From positions 1 through 37,813 of the forward strand of contig WSXV01000020.1 in NCBI GenBank assembly GCA_009773475.1: 37,813 nucleotides of DNA, written 5' to 3'. Shown here piece by piece: positions 8,713 through 17,187 of the stretch. The DNA is from Desulfobulbaceae bacterium (GTDB lineage: Bacteria; Desulfobacterota; Desulfobulbia; Desulfobulbales; Desulfocapsaceae). The notes beneath the pieces were generated by a model that worked only from the letters and a program-made list of their open reading frames with translations, was not told the origin of the DNA and made no database searches. How positions within the stretch are numbered: position 1 is the first letter of the stretch; every line of letters starts with the position of its first letter. The position numbers and the translations under genes were made by a program.

Positions 8713-10161
8713 ATGGGAACTGTAATAAATATTGCGCCGGTTTCCCGCATTGAAGGACATGCCAAAATTGCCATACATCTCGATGATGCCGGCAATGTGG
8801 AGGATGCATTCCTTCATATCCAGTCTTTGCGCGGGTTCGAAAAATTTATCGAGGGACGTCCGGCTGAGGAAGTTCCGCGTATCGTCAACCGGATCTGCGG
8901 CATCTGCCCGTGGATGCATCATCTTGCCTCAAATAAGGCCGTTGATGGATGCTTTGGGGTCACTCCCACTCCCACCGGTCATAAACTGAGGGAAATGTGT
9001 CAGGTTTTGGCCCATATCAATGACAAAATCCTGCACTTCTTCTTCCTTGCCGCCCCGGATTTCGTGTTGGGGCCGGATGCGGATTATTCGGTGCGGAACG
9101 TTATCGGTATCGTCAAGGCGGCACCGGAATTGGCTACCCAGGTGGTGAAGATGCGACAGCTCGGACAGATGATGCTCGAGCGCTTTGCCGGTAAAGCAAT
9201 TCATCCCATCGCCGGTGTGGTGGGTGGGTTTGCTAAACCATTGCTGGAGCAAGAGCGGTTGGATTTGTTGTCTGATTGCAGAACCTTACTCGATTTTGCC
9301 TGTTATACGCTGGATTTCGCCAAGACCAACGTCTTCTCAAAATACATGGATGTTATCGGCACCCTGGGGGTGATTACCACCGGCTTCCTGGGTACCGTTG
9401 ATCGTTTCGATGGTTCCATGCGGTTGTATGACGGTAAGCAGCGCCTGATGAAGGCCGATGGCACCTATGTCGACTTCGAGGGTGAGGACTATGGCAATTA
9501 TCTGGGTGAGCATGTTGAGCCCTGGGCCTATTCCAAAATGCCCTATGCCAAATCCTGGAATGAAGGATTTGACCTGAACCTTGATGCCCCGAAAGGGATC
9601 TACCGCGCCAATACCCTGGCCAGGATTAACGTCTGTGATAAGATGTCAACCCCTAAAGCCCAGGCGGCTCTTGAAGAGTTCCGGGCCGCCTTTGGCCGTC
9701 CAGCCCAGGCGACGCTGTTGTATCATTATGCCCGCCTGATCGAATTGATCTACGCCTGTGAGCGGACCATCGAGCTGCTCGAATGGGAAGGCATCACCGA
9801 TACCAATGTCCGGTCCAAGGTTGAGCCGAAGGCCGGACGTGGCGTAGGTATTGTTGAGGCACCACGTGGCACCCTAATTCATGATTATGTAACGGATGCC
9901 AATGGCTGTATTGAAAGTGCCAATCTGATCGTTGGGACCACCCATAATATTGCGCCCATGAATATGAGCGTAAAACAGGCGGCCACGATGTTGATTAAGG
10001 ATGGCAAGTATGATCAGGGACTGTTGAATCGGGTGGAGATGGCCGTCAGGGCCTACGACCCCTGAATGTCCTGCGCAACCCACCGCCTGGATGGCGGCAT
10101 CCCAATGTCAGTAAGCATCGTCAATGCAAAAGGTAAAGAGATCGATCACATTACCAATTGA
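8713..10161 (+). CDS. mvhA: Selenoprotein [NiFeSe] hydrogenase large subunit, Mvh type
   Basis: A 482-aa large subunit read through TGA 10063-10065 as Sec451. The N-terminal nickel motif RICGICPWMHH contains C62 and C65. The C-terminal motif reads YDP-U-MSCATH, which is the DPCxxCxxH signature of [NiFe] hydrogenases with Sec in the first position, as in [NiFeSe] enzymes; C454 is the second C-terminal ligand. His457 is the expected cleavage site, followed by a 25-residue tail that ends at TGA 10159-10161. Without readthrough the protein would lose both C-terminal nickel ligands. It oxidises or produces H2 in the cytoplasm as part of the Mvh-Hdr complex. GAGGA precedes ATG 8713. An intrinsic terminator follows directly. 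Confidence 0.94.
10083..10097 (+). promoter_or_regulatory. Candidate bSECIS element for MvhA Sec451
   Basis: Stem CCGCC (10083-10087) / GGCGG (10093-10097), loop TGGAT, begins 17 nt after TGA 10063-10065. It lies in the tail-coding region, which would be removed from the mature protein. Confidence 0.7.
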
Positions 10162-10164
10162 TGT

Positions 10165-10206
10165 AAAAAAACAGGTAGGCCCGCTCCTGGGTTTGCCTGT
10201 TTTTTC
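10165..10206 (+). terminator. Intrinsic terminator after mvhA
   Basis: Arms around AACAGGTAGGCCC and GGGTTTGCCTGTT enclose a short GCTCCT loop and are followed by a T-run (about 10199-10206), with a matching A-run on the 5' side. It begins a few bases after the mvhA stop and closes the selenium-type cluster. Confidence 0.85.
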
Positions 10207-10346
10207 CGGTCAGCAGTAGAGCGTCTCTTCGTAAGAGAGTTTGTTATTTTTGAGCTGATGAATGCGAAGAATATCCTTCGGAAGAGACGTTATCTTTTAC
10301 TGACTCATCTTTCGGAACAGCAAATGTTCGAGATAAGGAGAAAAAA

Positions 10347-10601
10347 ATGTCGGATACACCAGAAAAAGCAGCACGTCATCAAGTACGTGCGGAGAATCCC
10401 TCCGGAGCATGTGGCCATATCGAGCACATGACCATTGATCAATTGAGAGCGCGGGCGGTAGGCGACGATTTTGACGCGACGTGCCCGGCCTGTGGATTAT
10501 TTCATCTGACTCAGGCCGAAATAGATAAATTGAACAGTGAGAAGGTTTCTGAGTCGGATCATTATATAGCGATGAAAAATGCGGCAGAAGACACGCCCTG
10601 A
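10347..10601 (+). CDS. Small Cys4 (zinc-ribbon-like) protein of unknown function
   Basis: An 84-aa soluble acidic protein. The only clear motif is CPACGLFHLT near residues 46-55; one more Cys lies at residue 22 (GACGH), with nearby His residues. A metal-binding knuckle is possible. I do not recognise the family. The gene looks real because AAGGAG precedes ATG 10347, it is flanked by the mvhA terminator and its own terminator (10687-10725), and its composition matches its neighbours. It forms a single-gene unit between the hydrogenase cluster and the divergent NifU-like gene. A regulatory or assembly role near the hydrogenase is only a guess from position. Confidence 0.65.
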   Translation: MSDTPEKAARHQVRAENPSGACGHIEHMTIDQLRARAVGDDFDATCPACGLFHLTQAEIDKLNSEKVSESDHYIAMKNAAEDTP

Positions 10602-10686
10602 TTGTCTTAGGTTGGTGCTCAGCTTTCGTTTCAGCTGATTTTGTCAATCTCGATAATGCTGCATCTCCACGAAAAAACGCAGTGAG

Positions 10687-10725
10687 AACCGGATGGGGCC
10701 ATAGAAGGCCGTATCCGGTTTTTTT
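10687..10725 (+). terminator. Intrinsic terminator
   Basis: AACCGGAT (10687-10694) pairs with ATCCGGTT (10713-10720), with an inner GCC/GGC pairing, and is followed by Ts to 10725. It terminates the small Cys4 gene. Confidence 0.82.
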
Positions 10726-10792
10726 GTGGGAACACAATGGCCCGTGATGGAAGCCGTTTCTTTTTGATACTGGTGATCTCTCCGAGAAAGGA

Positions 10793-11215
10793 TCAAGGAC
10801 GGTGACAGCAAACGGCTCCTTGTTTGGTTAGATAATTTTTAGTTGCCATTTGCAGGGTGGTTTCAGCCAGTTGCGCGCAGTGAAGATGGGTTTCCGGTAG
10901 CTGACCTACCTGCTCCATGATGGTGATCATATTGATTTTTCTGAGCTCCTCAATCTCTCGGTTGCGGGCAAGCATCGCCGCCGCGTCAAGACAGGCCTTG
11001 CTGAATGAGCAGCCATTGGTCCAGGTGGAGGTATTGCAGACCCGGCCATCCTTGAATTGCAGGGCGATTTCCATGGTGTCGCCACAGTTGCCGGTAATTC
11101 GGGCGCTGCCGTCCGGGGCTTCGATCTGTTTGTTGGTGAGATAATGAAAACCAAACCAGCACAGGGCAAGCAGCAGAAGGACGAGAAAGGCGAGCAGAAT
11201 GTGCAGAATTTCCAT
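10793..11215 (-). CDS. Membrane-anchored NifU/IscU-like scaffold protein
   Basis: A 140-aa protein with one N-terminal membrane helix (residues 4-25, Leu-rich) followed by a NifU N-terminal/IscU-like domain. The three cysteines that hold a transient cluster in IscU are all present in family context: C44 in GNCGDTMEI, C69 in TNGCSFSKACLDAA, and C113 in LHCAQLAETTL. The Asp of CGD is kept. Canonical IscU and NifU are soluble, so the anchor is unusual; no signal-peptidase site is evident and the anchor probably stays. The C-terminus ends in CCHRP. No strong Shine-Dalgarno is seen before ATG 11215. Function in Fe-S assembly or sulfur handling is inference. Confidence 0.75.
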   Translation of the reverse strand: MEILHILLAFLVLLLLALCWFGFHYLTNKQIEAPDGSARITGNCGDTMEIALQFKDGRVCNTSTWTNGCSFSKACLDAAAMLARNREIEELRKINMITIMEQVGQLPETHLHCAQLAETTLQMATKNYLTKQGAVCCHRP

Positions 11216-12054
11216 GGGGGATTGATGAGGCAGGGAGTGGTAGATTATAAGTTATGGATGCAGAACAGATTGTTTTTTACTCCCTACTCTCCGCAAGATC
11301 CGTTCATAAGGGACTGTCCGCAACGATACGAGTCAGGTCTTAAGGAATGGGGTTCTGTTATTGAATAACATTGACATTGGCGAACAAGCATGATTGTCCC
11401 AGCATTACTCCTTTCATTTTTCAAAATGTTTCGAAAGCCTCCCCTATCAAACCATATATTCATCCCCAACTCAACTCTTTCAGAACAACGTCTTTGCAAG
11501 CTAGCGCGATGAATGTTCCATTTGTCTGCGGGCTCAGCCATTGTCTGGATGACGACTGTGTTACAAACAGACAAAATGACTCGCCTGTCAAAGAGTACTG
11601 TTTCGTTTTGTCTCCAGACACTATAATGTGTTTTTATTGATGCTGTATTGTGGGGGGGAGCGGGCAGATTTTTTTACTGGCGGCTCTTTTGCGTTTCGTT
11701 GCTGAGTCATATTGTCCTCTTTGCTGGAGGGTAATGGTGTAAGACTTGTTATGATAACGGTATGTTGGCTTGATGGCACATATTTTGCTTCTTAAAAAAA
11801 GGCGTGGCGAAGGGTACCGACGGGATCGAGCTTTTTTTATCACAATTCATCCCACATCAGCACTGAGGCAGTGACAAAATAGACCCAATGTCCTTGCTTT
11901 CTTGACTGGTTTTTGTTAGTGGATAAAATGTTATTCTGGTGTTGCTTGATCAGTAAACACCCGATGAGACGAATTTAATCGTGTTTTTAGGGCCCAGGGC
12001 TTGAGAAGATCCCTTGGATGTGCAGAGCGAATATTTACAGCCGGAAAGAGGACC
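11216..12054. other. Intergenic, about 840 bp, no confident gene
   Basis: Short frames on both strands (up to about 100 codons) show no recognisable motif and lack ribosome binding sites. I see no tRNA, riboswitch or CRISPR. A sigma70-like promoter for the downstream gene is at 11902-11929. The interval separates the divergent NifU-like gene from the dehydrogenase/rnf unit. Confidence 0.45.
11902..11929 (+). promoter_or_regulatory. Candidate sigma70 promoter
   Basis: TTGACT (11902-11907), a 16-nt spacer and TAAAAT (11924-11929) lie about 125 nt upstream of ATG 12055. It would drive the dihydroorotate-dehydrogenase-like gene and possibly the rnf operon. Confidence 0.45.
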
Positions 12055-13038
12055 ATGAAAGATCTCTCCACCAAATACCTTGGGTTGAAATTACAGTCGC
12101 CCCTTATTATCGGGAGCAGCGGGCTGACCAAGACTGTCGATTCCATTAAGCTTCTGGCCGAGAATGGAGCTGGTGCCGTTGTCCTCAAGTCGCTCTTTGA
12201 AGAGCAGATTGAGGCTGAGCTCTCACATAACCTGGAGAGCTACCAGGCCGATTATCCAGACGCCTTTGACTATATCCGGAGCTATACCCGGGAAAACGCC
12301 CTGTCGGAGTACCTTGATCTCATTGCCGATGCCAAGAAGGCAGTGGACATCCCGATTATTGCCAGTATCAACTGTATCTCGGGCAGCGAGTGGGTCGCCT
12401 TTGCCAAATCCCTTGAAAAGGCCGGTGCCGATGCCATAGAGCTGAATGTGTCACTGTTGCCGAGCGATCCCCGGATGAACAGTCAGGATAGTGAGAGGCA
12501 TTATTTTGATATCGTCGAAAAAGTCAGCAGCATTATCACCATTCCCCTATCCCTGAAAATGAGCAGCTATTCCTCGGCACTTGCCAATCTGATTACCCGA
12601 TTAAGCTGGACCAACAAGGTGGCGGGCTTTGTTTTGTTCAACCGCTATTACCGTCCGGACGTGGACATTCATAAAATGACGGTGACCAAAGCAGATATAT
12701 TCAGCACCCCTTCGGAAATGACTGAATCGCTGCGCTGGATAGCCCTGCTTTCTGCTCAGGTTGAAAAGGATTTTGCTGCTTCCACCGGCGTGCATGACAG
12801 TGACGGACTGGTCAAGCATCTGCTGGTTGGTGCTGCGGCTGTCCAGGTGGTCACAACCGTGTATAAAAACGGACCCGGATATATTGCCACTTTGTTGCAG
12901 GGCATGGAAAACTGGATGGATGAGAAGAAATTTGACCGGCTTGCTGATTTCCGTGGGTTGTTAAGTTATCGGAATGCGGAAAATCCAGCGGCCTTTGAGC
13001 GCATTCAGTTTATGAAGCAGTTTGGTGGTATTGCCTGA
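12055..13038 (+). CDS. Dihydroorotate dehydrogenase-like flavoprotein
   Basis: A 327-aa TIM-barrel protein of the dihydroorotate-dehydrogenase-like family that lies outside the pyrimidine PyrD group. Seen: STKYLGLKLQSPLIIGSSGLT at the N-terminus, the NGAGAVVLKSLFEEQI segment, IIASINCISGSEW, the GADAIELNVS segment and the C-terminal phosphate-binding VHDSDGLVKHLLVGAAAVQV. FMN binding is expected; the substrate is unknown. I chose ATG 12055 (upstream AAAGAGGA) over an extension to 12001 that has no family support. Its position just upstream of rnfC suggests a redox partner of the ferredoxin pool, but this is inference. Confidence 0.85.
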   Translation: MKDLSTKYLGLKLQSPLIIGSSGLTKTVDSIKLLAENGAGAVVLKSLFEEQIEAELSHNLESYQADYPDAFDYIRSYTRENALSEYLDLIADAKKAVDIPIIASINCISGSEWVAFAKSLEKAGADAIELNVSLLPSDPRMNSQDSERHYFDIVEKVSSIITIPLSLKMSSYSSALANLITRLSWTNKVAGFVLFNRYYRPDVDIHKMTVTKADIFSTPSEMTESLRWIALLSAQVEKDFAASTGVHDSDGLVKHLLVGAAAVQVVTTVYKNGPGYIATLLQGMENWMDEKKFDRLADFRGLLSYRNAENPAAFERIQFMKQFGGIA

Positions 13039-13066
13039 AATTAGATGATTTCATGGAGCTTTTATA

Positions 13067-13201
13067 TTGGCCATTGTGCTTTTAATCCTGACATACGAGA
13101 TACGCTCCTTCACGAAAAATTCTGCGCCAGATATGAATCCTGTTAAGGACTTTTCAGGTTTCGGCGTTACCGATTCTTTCATTGAATATCTAATATTATG
13201 A
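13067..13201 (+). CDS. Possible 44-aa membrane protein coupled to rnfC
   Basis: This frame starts at TTG 13067, with GGAG at 13055-13058 giving 8-nt spacing, and stops at TGA 13199-13201, which overlaps the rnfC ATG as ATGA. The first dozen residues (LAIVLLILTYEI) are hydrophobic enough for one membrane segment; the rest is polar with no recognised motif. rnfC itself has no Shine-Dalgarno sequence, so translation of this ORF could supply ribosomes to rnfC. A shorter version from ATG 13133 would lack the membrane segment. It could be a small Rnf-associated subunit, a leader peptide or chance. Confidence 0.38.
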   Translation: MAIVLLILTYEIRSFTKNSAPDMNPVKDFSGFGVTDSFIEYLIL

Positions 13202-14517
13202 ACTCCTTACTGACATTTCCCTTAGGCGGTGTTCATCCACCGGAAGCGAAGGGCCAGACTGCAGGTCTGGCCATAGAGCGTATGCCGGTACCTGATGAAC
13301 TTGAGATCATTCTTGGTCAGCATATTGGCGCTCCTTGTACCCCGACCGTGAAAAAGCGTGATGTGGTCGTGGAAGGTGCGATGATCGGCGAAGTACAGAA
13401 AGGGTTGGGGGTTCCCCTGCACTCCCCTGTTGCCGGGACGATTAAGGATTTTGGGATGTCGGCCCATCCGATGCGGGTCACGTCGCCTTCCATTACAATT
13501 ACCGTAGATCATGCCGCAATTCCTGCGACCTATCCCCGAAATGACTGGAGCACATTAACGGTGGCAGAGCTGCTGGGCAGGGTGCACGATGCCGGCATTG
13601 TCGGAATCGGTGGCGCCGGATTTCCCTCTCATGTCAAACTCAAGCCGCCACCAGATGCTAAAATTGACAAGCTGCTCTTAAACGGCGCCGAATGTGAACC
13701 CTATATCACCGCTGATCATCGGCAGATGCTGGAACATGCGGCGGATATTGTCGAAGGTGCAAAAATAATCGTCAAAATCCTGGGTATCCAGGAATGTATC
13801 ATCGGCATTGAGCGGAACAAGCCTGATGCCATTCAGACCATGTCGGAGGCTGCCCAGGCCGGAAGTACTGCCGGCTGCAGAATCAGCGTTCAAGCTTTGC
13901 AGGTGAAATATCCGCAAGGGTCCGAAAAACAACTGATTCAAGCCCTGACCGGTCGAAAGGTTCCCTCCATGGCCCTGCCGTCCACTGTGGGCGTGGTGGT
14001 TCACAATGTGTCCACGGCGCGTGCCATCTGCGATGCGGTTGTTGGTGGCAAGCCACTGTATGAAAAAGTCATGACCATCTCCGGTGGTGGTATCACCCGC
14101 CCTGCCAATCTGTTGGTCAAGGTGGGAACTAAGGCCTCCGATATTGTTGCGTATCTGGGTGGAGTCAAGCCGGAGCTGGCCAAGGTTATCATGGGTGGGC
14201 CGATGATGGGCTTTGCCGTTTCGAATCTTGATGTGCCGGTGACCAAGACCACCTCGTCGATCCTGTTTTTGACCGAAAAAGAGATTGATACCCGCCCTCA
14301 TTCCCAGTGTATTCGTTGTGGCTGGTGTCTGGAGGCCTGTCCCATGGGGCTTGAACCAAAAGAGATCGGTGTCTTTGTGGAAGCGAATCGGGCCGAAGAT
14401 ACTGCCCAGTTCGGGGTCTTTGACTGTTTTGAATGTGGCAGCTGCGCCTTTATCTGTCCCGCTAAACGGCCGCTGGTCCAGTTCATCCGCCTGGCCAAGA
14501 TGAAGGCAAAGAGGTAG
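13198..14517 (+). CDS. rnfC: Ion-translocating Rnf complex subunit RnfC
   Basis: A 439-aa RnfC, the peripheral NADH/flavin-binding subunit. Seen: GGVHPPEAKGQTA at the N-terminus, the IVGIGGAGFPSHVKLKP nucleotide-binding glycine loop, LNGAECEPYITADHRQMLE typical of the Nqo1-like domain, a GGPMMGFAV segment, and two C-terminal [4Fe-4S] motifs, CIRCGWCLEACP and CFECGSCAFICP. Length fits the family. ATG 13198 has no visible Shine-Dalgarno sequence and overlaps the stop of the 44-codon ORF above. It heads the order rnfCDGEAB, the usual anaerobe arrangement. Confidence 0.95.
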   Translation: MNSLLTFPLGGVHPPEAKGQTAGLAIERMPVPDELEIILGQHIGAPCTPTVKKRDVVVEGAMIGEVQKGLGVPLHSPVAGTIKDFGMSAHPMRVTSPSITITVDHAAIPATYPRNDWSTLTVAELLGRVHDAGIVGIGGAGFPSHVKLKPPPDAKIDKLLLNGAECEPYITADHRQMLEHAADIVEGAKIIVKILGIQECIIGIERNKPDAIQTMSEAAQAGSTAGCRISVQALQVKYPQGSEKQLIQALTGRKVPSMALPSTVGVVVHNVSTARAICDAVVGGKPLYEKVMTISGGGITRPANLLVKVGTKASDIVAYLGGVKPELAKVIMGGPMMGFAVSNLDVPVTKTTSSILFLTEKEIDTRPHSQCIRCGWCLEACPMGLEPKEIGVFVEANRAEDTAQFGVFDCFECGSCAFICPAKRPLVQFIRLAKMKAKR

Positions 14518-14540
14518 TTTTTGGTAGTTGGAAGGGTGAG

Positions 14541-15644
14541 GTGAGTCTACCCTCACACAGACGATGTAACTTGTTCGGAAGGAGAATCGCCATCGAAACG
14601 CAAGTGCCAGAAGACCAATCATTTTCCTCACAGAAGAACTGGATTGTCTCAGTTTCTCCCCATGTGAAGAGTAATGAATCGGTTGAAAAAATCATGTGGA
14701 CCGTGTTGGCCTGCCTGATGCCGCCATTGATCCTGTCGGTCTTTATTTTCGGAATCCAGACCCTGATTATCACCGCCGTCTCGGTTATCAGCTGCGTGCT
14801 GGTGGAGGCCGTGAGCCAGAAGGCCCTTGGTCGGCCCATTACCATCAGGGACGGTAGTGCCGCGTTGACCGGGGTACTGATCGCTTTTGTCATTCCCCCT
14901 GGAGTTTCCTATCTGCTGCCGGTGCTTGGCGCGGTTATGGCGATCTATATCGGCAAGCATCTGCTGGGTGGAATCGGCTACAATATCTTTAATCCTGCCC
15001 TCTTGGGGCGTGCCTTTCTTCTGGCGACATTTCCGGTGGCCATGACCTCTGCCTGGCTGCCGCCCCTGCATGATCTGGCGATCTTCAGCTATCTTGGTTC
15101 CGGTGTTGATGCCGTTACCGCTGCGACTCCTCTGGCGGTGATGAAGGAGCAGGGGATGGCGGCCTTTACCCAGGCTTTTGGTTCCGGTGCCGGTCTTTAC
15201 ACCTCCTTCTTCCTGGGCTGGCGCCCCGGTTGTATTGGAGAGACATCCGGATGCATGATCGTGCTCGGCGGACTCTATATGTTGTACCGTGGATATATTA
15301 CCTGGCATATCCCCGTGTCTGTCTTGGGAACCATCGCGCTCCTGTCCTGGATCTTTGGGGGAGAGGCGCTGTGCAGCGGTGATCCTCTGCTGGCCGTCCT
15401 GTCTGGAGGCGCCCTCCTGGGTGCTTTTTATATGGCCAATGACTACGTCACATCGCCCACCAACAAGACGTCACAGCTTATTTATGGTGTTGGGATTGGG
15501 GCCTTGACCGTGCTGATCCGTATGAAAGGCGGGTATCCGGAAGGGATCTGTTATGCCATCCTGCTGATGAATCCTCTCAGCTCAGTGCTGGACAGCTTCT
15601 TCAAGCCGAAACGCTTTGCGCCCCCGGTTGGAGGTGACAAATGA
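14541..15644 (+). CDS. rnfD: Rnf complex subunit RnfD
   Basis: A 367-aa (longest form) membrane protein with about nine to ten helices. Family marks are VSVSPHVKSNESVEKIMW near the N-terminus, the GGIGYNIFNPALLGRAFL loop, and VTAATPLAV, in which the Thr at 15126-15128 is the likely FMN attachment site for ApbE. The start is unclear: GTG 14541 has a GGAAGG 5 nt upstream but adds about 17-30 atypical residues; the best Shine-Dalgarno (GGAAGGAG ending at 14584) points at an ATC codon at 14592; GTG 14604 is another option. It overlaps rnfG by 4 nt (ATGA). Confidence 0.93.
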   Translation: MSLPSHRRCNLFGRRIAIETQVPEDQSFSSQKNWIVSVSPHVKSNESVEKIMWTVLACLMPPLILSVFIFGIQTLIITAVSVISCVLVEAVSQKALGRPITIRDGSAALTGVLIAFVIPPGVSYLLPVLGAVMAIYIGKHLLGGIGYNIFNPALLGRAFLLATFPVAMTSAWLPPLHDLAIFSYLGSGVDAVTAATPLAVMKEQGMAAFTQAFGSGAGLYTSFFLGWRPGCIGETSGCMIVLGGLYMLYRGYITWHIPVSVLGTIALLSWIFGGEALCSGDPLLAVLSGGALLGAFYMANDYVTSPTNKTSQLIYGVGIGALTVLIRMKGGYPEGICYAILLMNPLSSVLDSFFKPKRFAPPVGGDK

Positions 15645-16546
15645 AAGATATCGTAAGTATTGTCTTCCGTCTGACCCTGACCTGCCTGATGGCAGCGACG
15701 GTCATGGGAGTCGCTTTTATCGTCACCAACAAGGCCAAAAAACATAATGAACATGTCCGCGAAGAGCGAACCATGTATGCGCTTCTTGGGTACAGCGAGG
15801 CAAAACCGGCCCCGGCCTCCGTTGTCCTGCATCAGATTTATCGCTATATCATCACCGAAGGGGAAGTGCAGTTTGTCAGCTATCTAATCCCGACGGGATC
15901 CGGCAAACCCGGTGTATCCAACGCTTATTCCCTGGTCTCCCTGGATCTTCAGGGGAAGTTAGTTGATCAGAAACCCGTTGCCATTGATGGGGAGAAGATT
16001 CGTGGGCGGGAGGATCGGGACAAGGCGGTCATCGCGGTTGCAGGATCCGGTAAGGATGTGCGTTTTGCCGACCATACCATCATTGTCACCGAGAACGGCA
16101 AGAGAATTGCCTATCTGCTCGGGGGCAAATTCCCCGGGTTTAAAACCTTTATTGGGGTAATGCTGGCACTTGATCCTCAATATACCATGGTGGGCATGGA
16201 GATCCTTGAGCATGAGGAAGATCCGGGCTTAGGTGCGGAGATTGAGCAGGATTACTTTAAGAACCAGTTTCAGGGAAAGGCCTTCAGCACCCTGAAAGGC
16301 TTGAAGGTCGTCAAGGAGCCTTTGCCGGCTGAGTATCAGCAGGCCCTGGAAGGGGGAATAGCCGAAGCGGACATGGCTAGGATCATGGAACAGTATAAGG
16401 AAAAGGATATTTATGCCTTGACCGGCGCGACCATTTCTTCGAGATCGGTCACCGATGGCGTCAAGGGGATGGTCAAGAAATTTGCCTATCGTCTCGACAT
16501 TCTAGATAAAGTACTGAAGGAACAGCAGATTGCTGTCTCGTTTTAA
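15641..16546 (+). CDS. rnfG: Rnf complex subunit RnfG (covalent FMN)
   Basis: A 301-aa subunit with one N-terminal membrane anchor (residues 8-28) and a periplasmic FMN_bind domain. The flavinylation motif LTGATISS near residues 260-267 holds Thr264, the expected phosphoester FMN site. It also has ILEHEEDPGLGAEI typical of RnfG/NqrC. It is roughly 90 residues longer than a usual RnfG because of an extra segment at about residues 60-140, before the FMN_bind core. ATG 15641 overlaps the rnfD stop. Membrane, periplasmic side. Confidence 0.93.
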   Translation: MKDIVSIVFRLTLTCLMAATVMGVAFIVTNKAKKHNEHVREERTMYALLGYSEAKPAPASVVLHQIYRYIITEGEVQFVSYLIPTGSGKPGVSNAYSLVSLDLQGKLVDQKPVAIDGEKIRGREDRDKAVIAVAGSGKDVRFADHTIIVTENGKRIAYLLGGKFPGFKTFIGVMLALDPQYTMVGMEILEHEEDPGLGAEIEQDYFKNQFQGKAFSTLKGLKVVKEPLPAEYQQALEGGIAEADMARIMEQYKEKDIYALTGATISSRSVTDGVKGMVKKFAYRLDILDKVLKEQQIAVSF

Positions 16547-16566
16547 CCTTAACCTGAGGAAACAAC

Positions 16567-17187
16567 GTGACGAATACTAAATCCATCGGGCAGTTGCTGA
16601 GCCGAGGTATCCTGAGCGAAAACCCGATTTTCAAGTTGGCCCTTTCCATGTGTCCGGCGGTGGGAATTTCTACCACGGTCATGAACGGCGTCATGTTAGG
16701 AGTGGCTGTGTTTTTTGTCCAGGTTTTCTCCAGCGTGACCATCTCCCTGTTTAAAGATCAGATTCATCCGCGCATACGAATTCCCTCCTACACCTTGACC
16801 ATTGCCACCTGGGTGACCGTGATTGATCTGGTGCTGGCGGCATACATGCCCGGTGCCTATGCCAAGATGGGCATTTTCGTGAAACTGATTGTTGCCTTTG
16901 CGATTATTACCATGCGCCTGGAGATGTTCGCCTGCAAGGAAAAGGTCAAGGACTCGTTCTGGGATGGCGTGGGCATGGGCTTGGGGTTTCTGGTGGGAAT
17001 GGTGGTCATCGGCTTTGTTCGTGAGCTCCTGGGGTCCGGCACCGTTCTTGGCTACGACGTGCTCGGCTTTAAGCCCTTGCTGTTCTTCATTCTGCCCTGT
17101 GCCGGCTTCTTTGTGGTCGGCCTGATGATGGCCTTCTTTAATTGGATTGAGGTGTTTTACAAGCAAAAAAGAGGAGTCAGGTCATGA
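16567..17187 (+). CDS. rnfE: Rnf complex subunit RnfE
   Basis: A 206-aa polytopic protein with about six membrane helices, paralogous to RnfA. Seen: LSRGILSENPIFKLALSMCPA at the N-terminus, with the conserved Cys in helix 1, a VFSSVTISLFKDQIHPRIRIP loop and FVRELLGSGTVLG, all typical of RnfE/NqrD. The start is GTG 16567 with GAGG upstream. Cys residues in the membrane halves of RnfA and RnfE hold a [2Fe-2S] cluster in known complexes. The rnfA ATG overlaps its stop by 4 nt. Confidence 0.94.
   Translation: MTNTKSIGQLLSRGILSENPIFKLALSMCPAVGISTTVMNGVMLGVAVFFVQVFSSVTISLFKDQIHPRIRIPSYTLTIATWVTVIDLVLAAYMPGAYAKMGIFVKLIVAFAIITMRLEMFACKEKVKDSFWDGVGMGLGFLVGMVVIGFVRELLGSGTVLGYDVLGFKPLLFFILPCAGFFVVGLMMAFFNWIEVFYKQKRGVRS

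Noticed and set aside
3591..10065. The four in-frame TGA codons as frameshifts, pseudogenes or separate short genes
   Set aside because: The reading frame is identical on both sides, only TGA (never TAA/TAG) occurs, each falls at a conserved Cys, and each has a nearby hairpin. Independent decay of four adjacent genes in this way is implausible.
10159..10161. Second TGA of mvhA as another Sec codon
   Set aside because: It lies after the tail that is cleaved, with an intrinsic terminator starting at once and no family sequence beyond.
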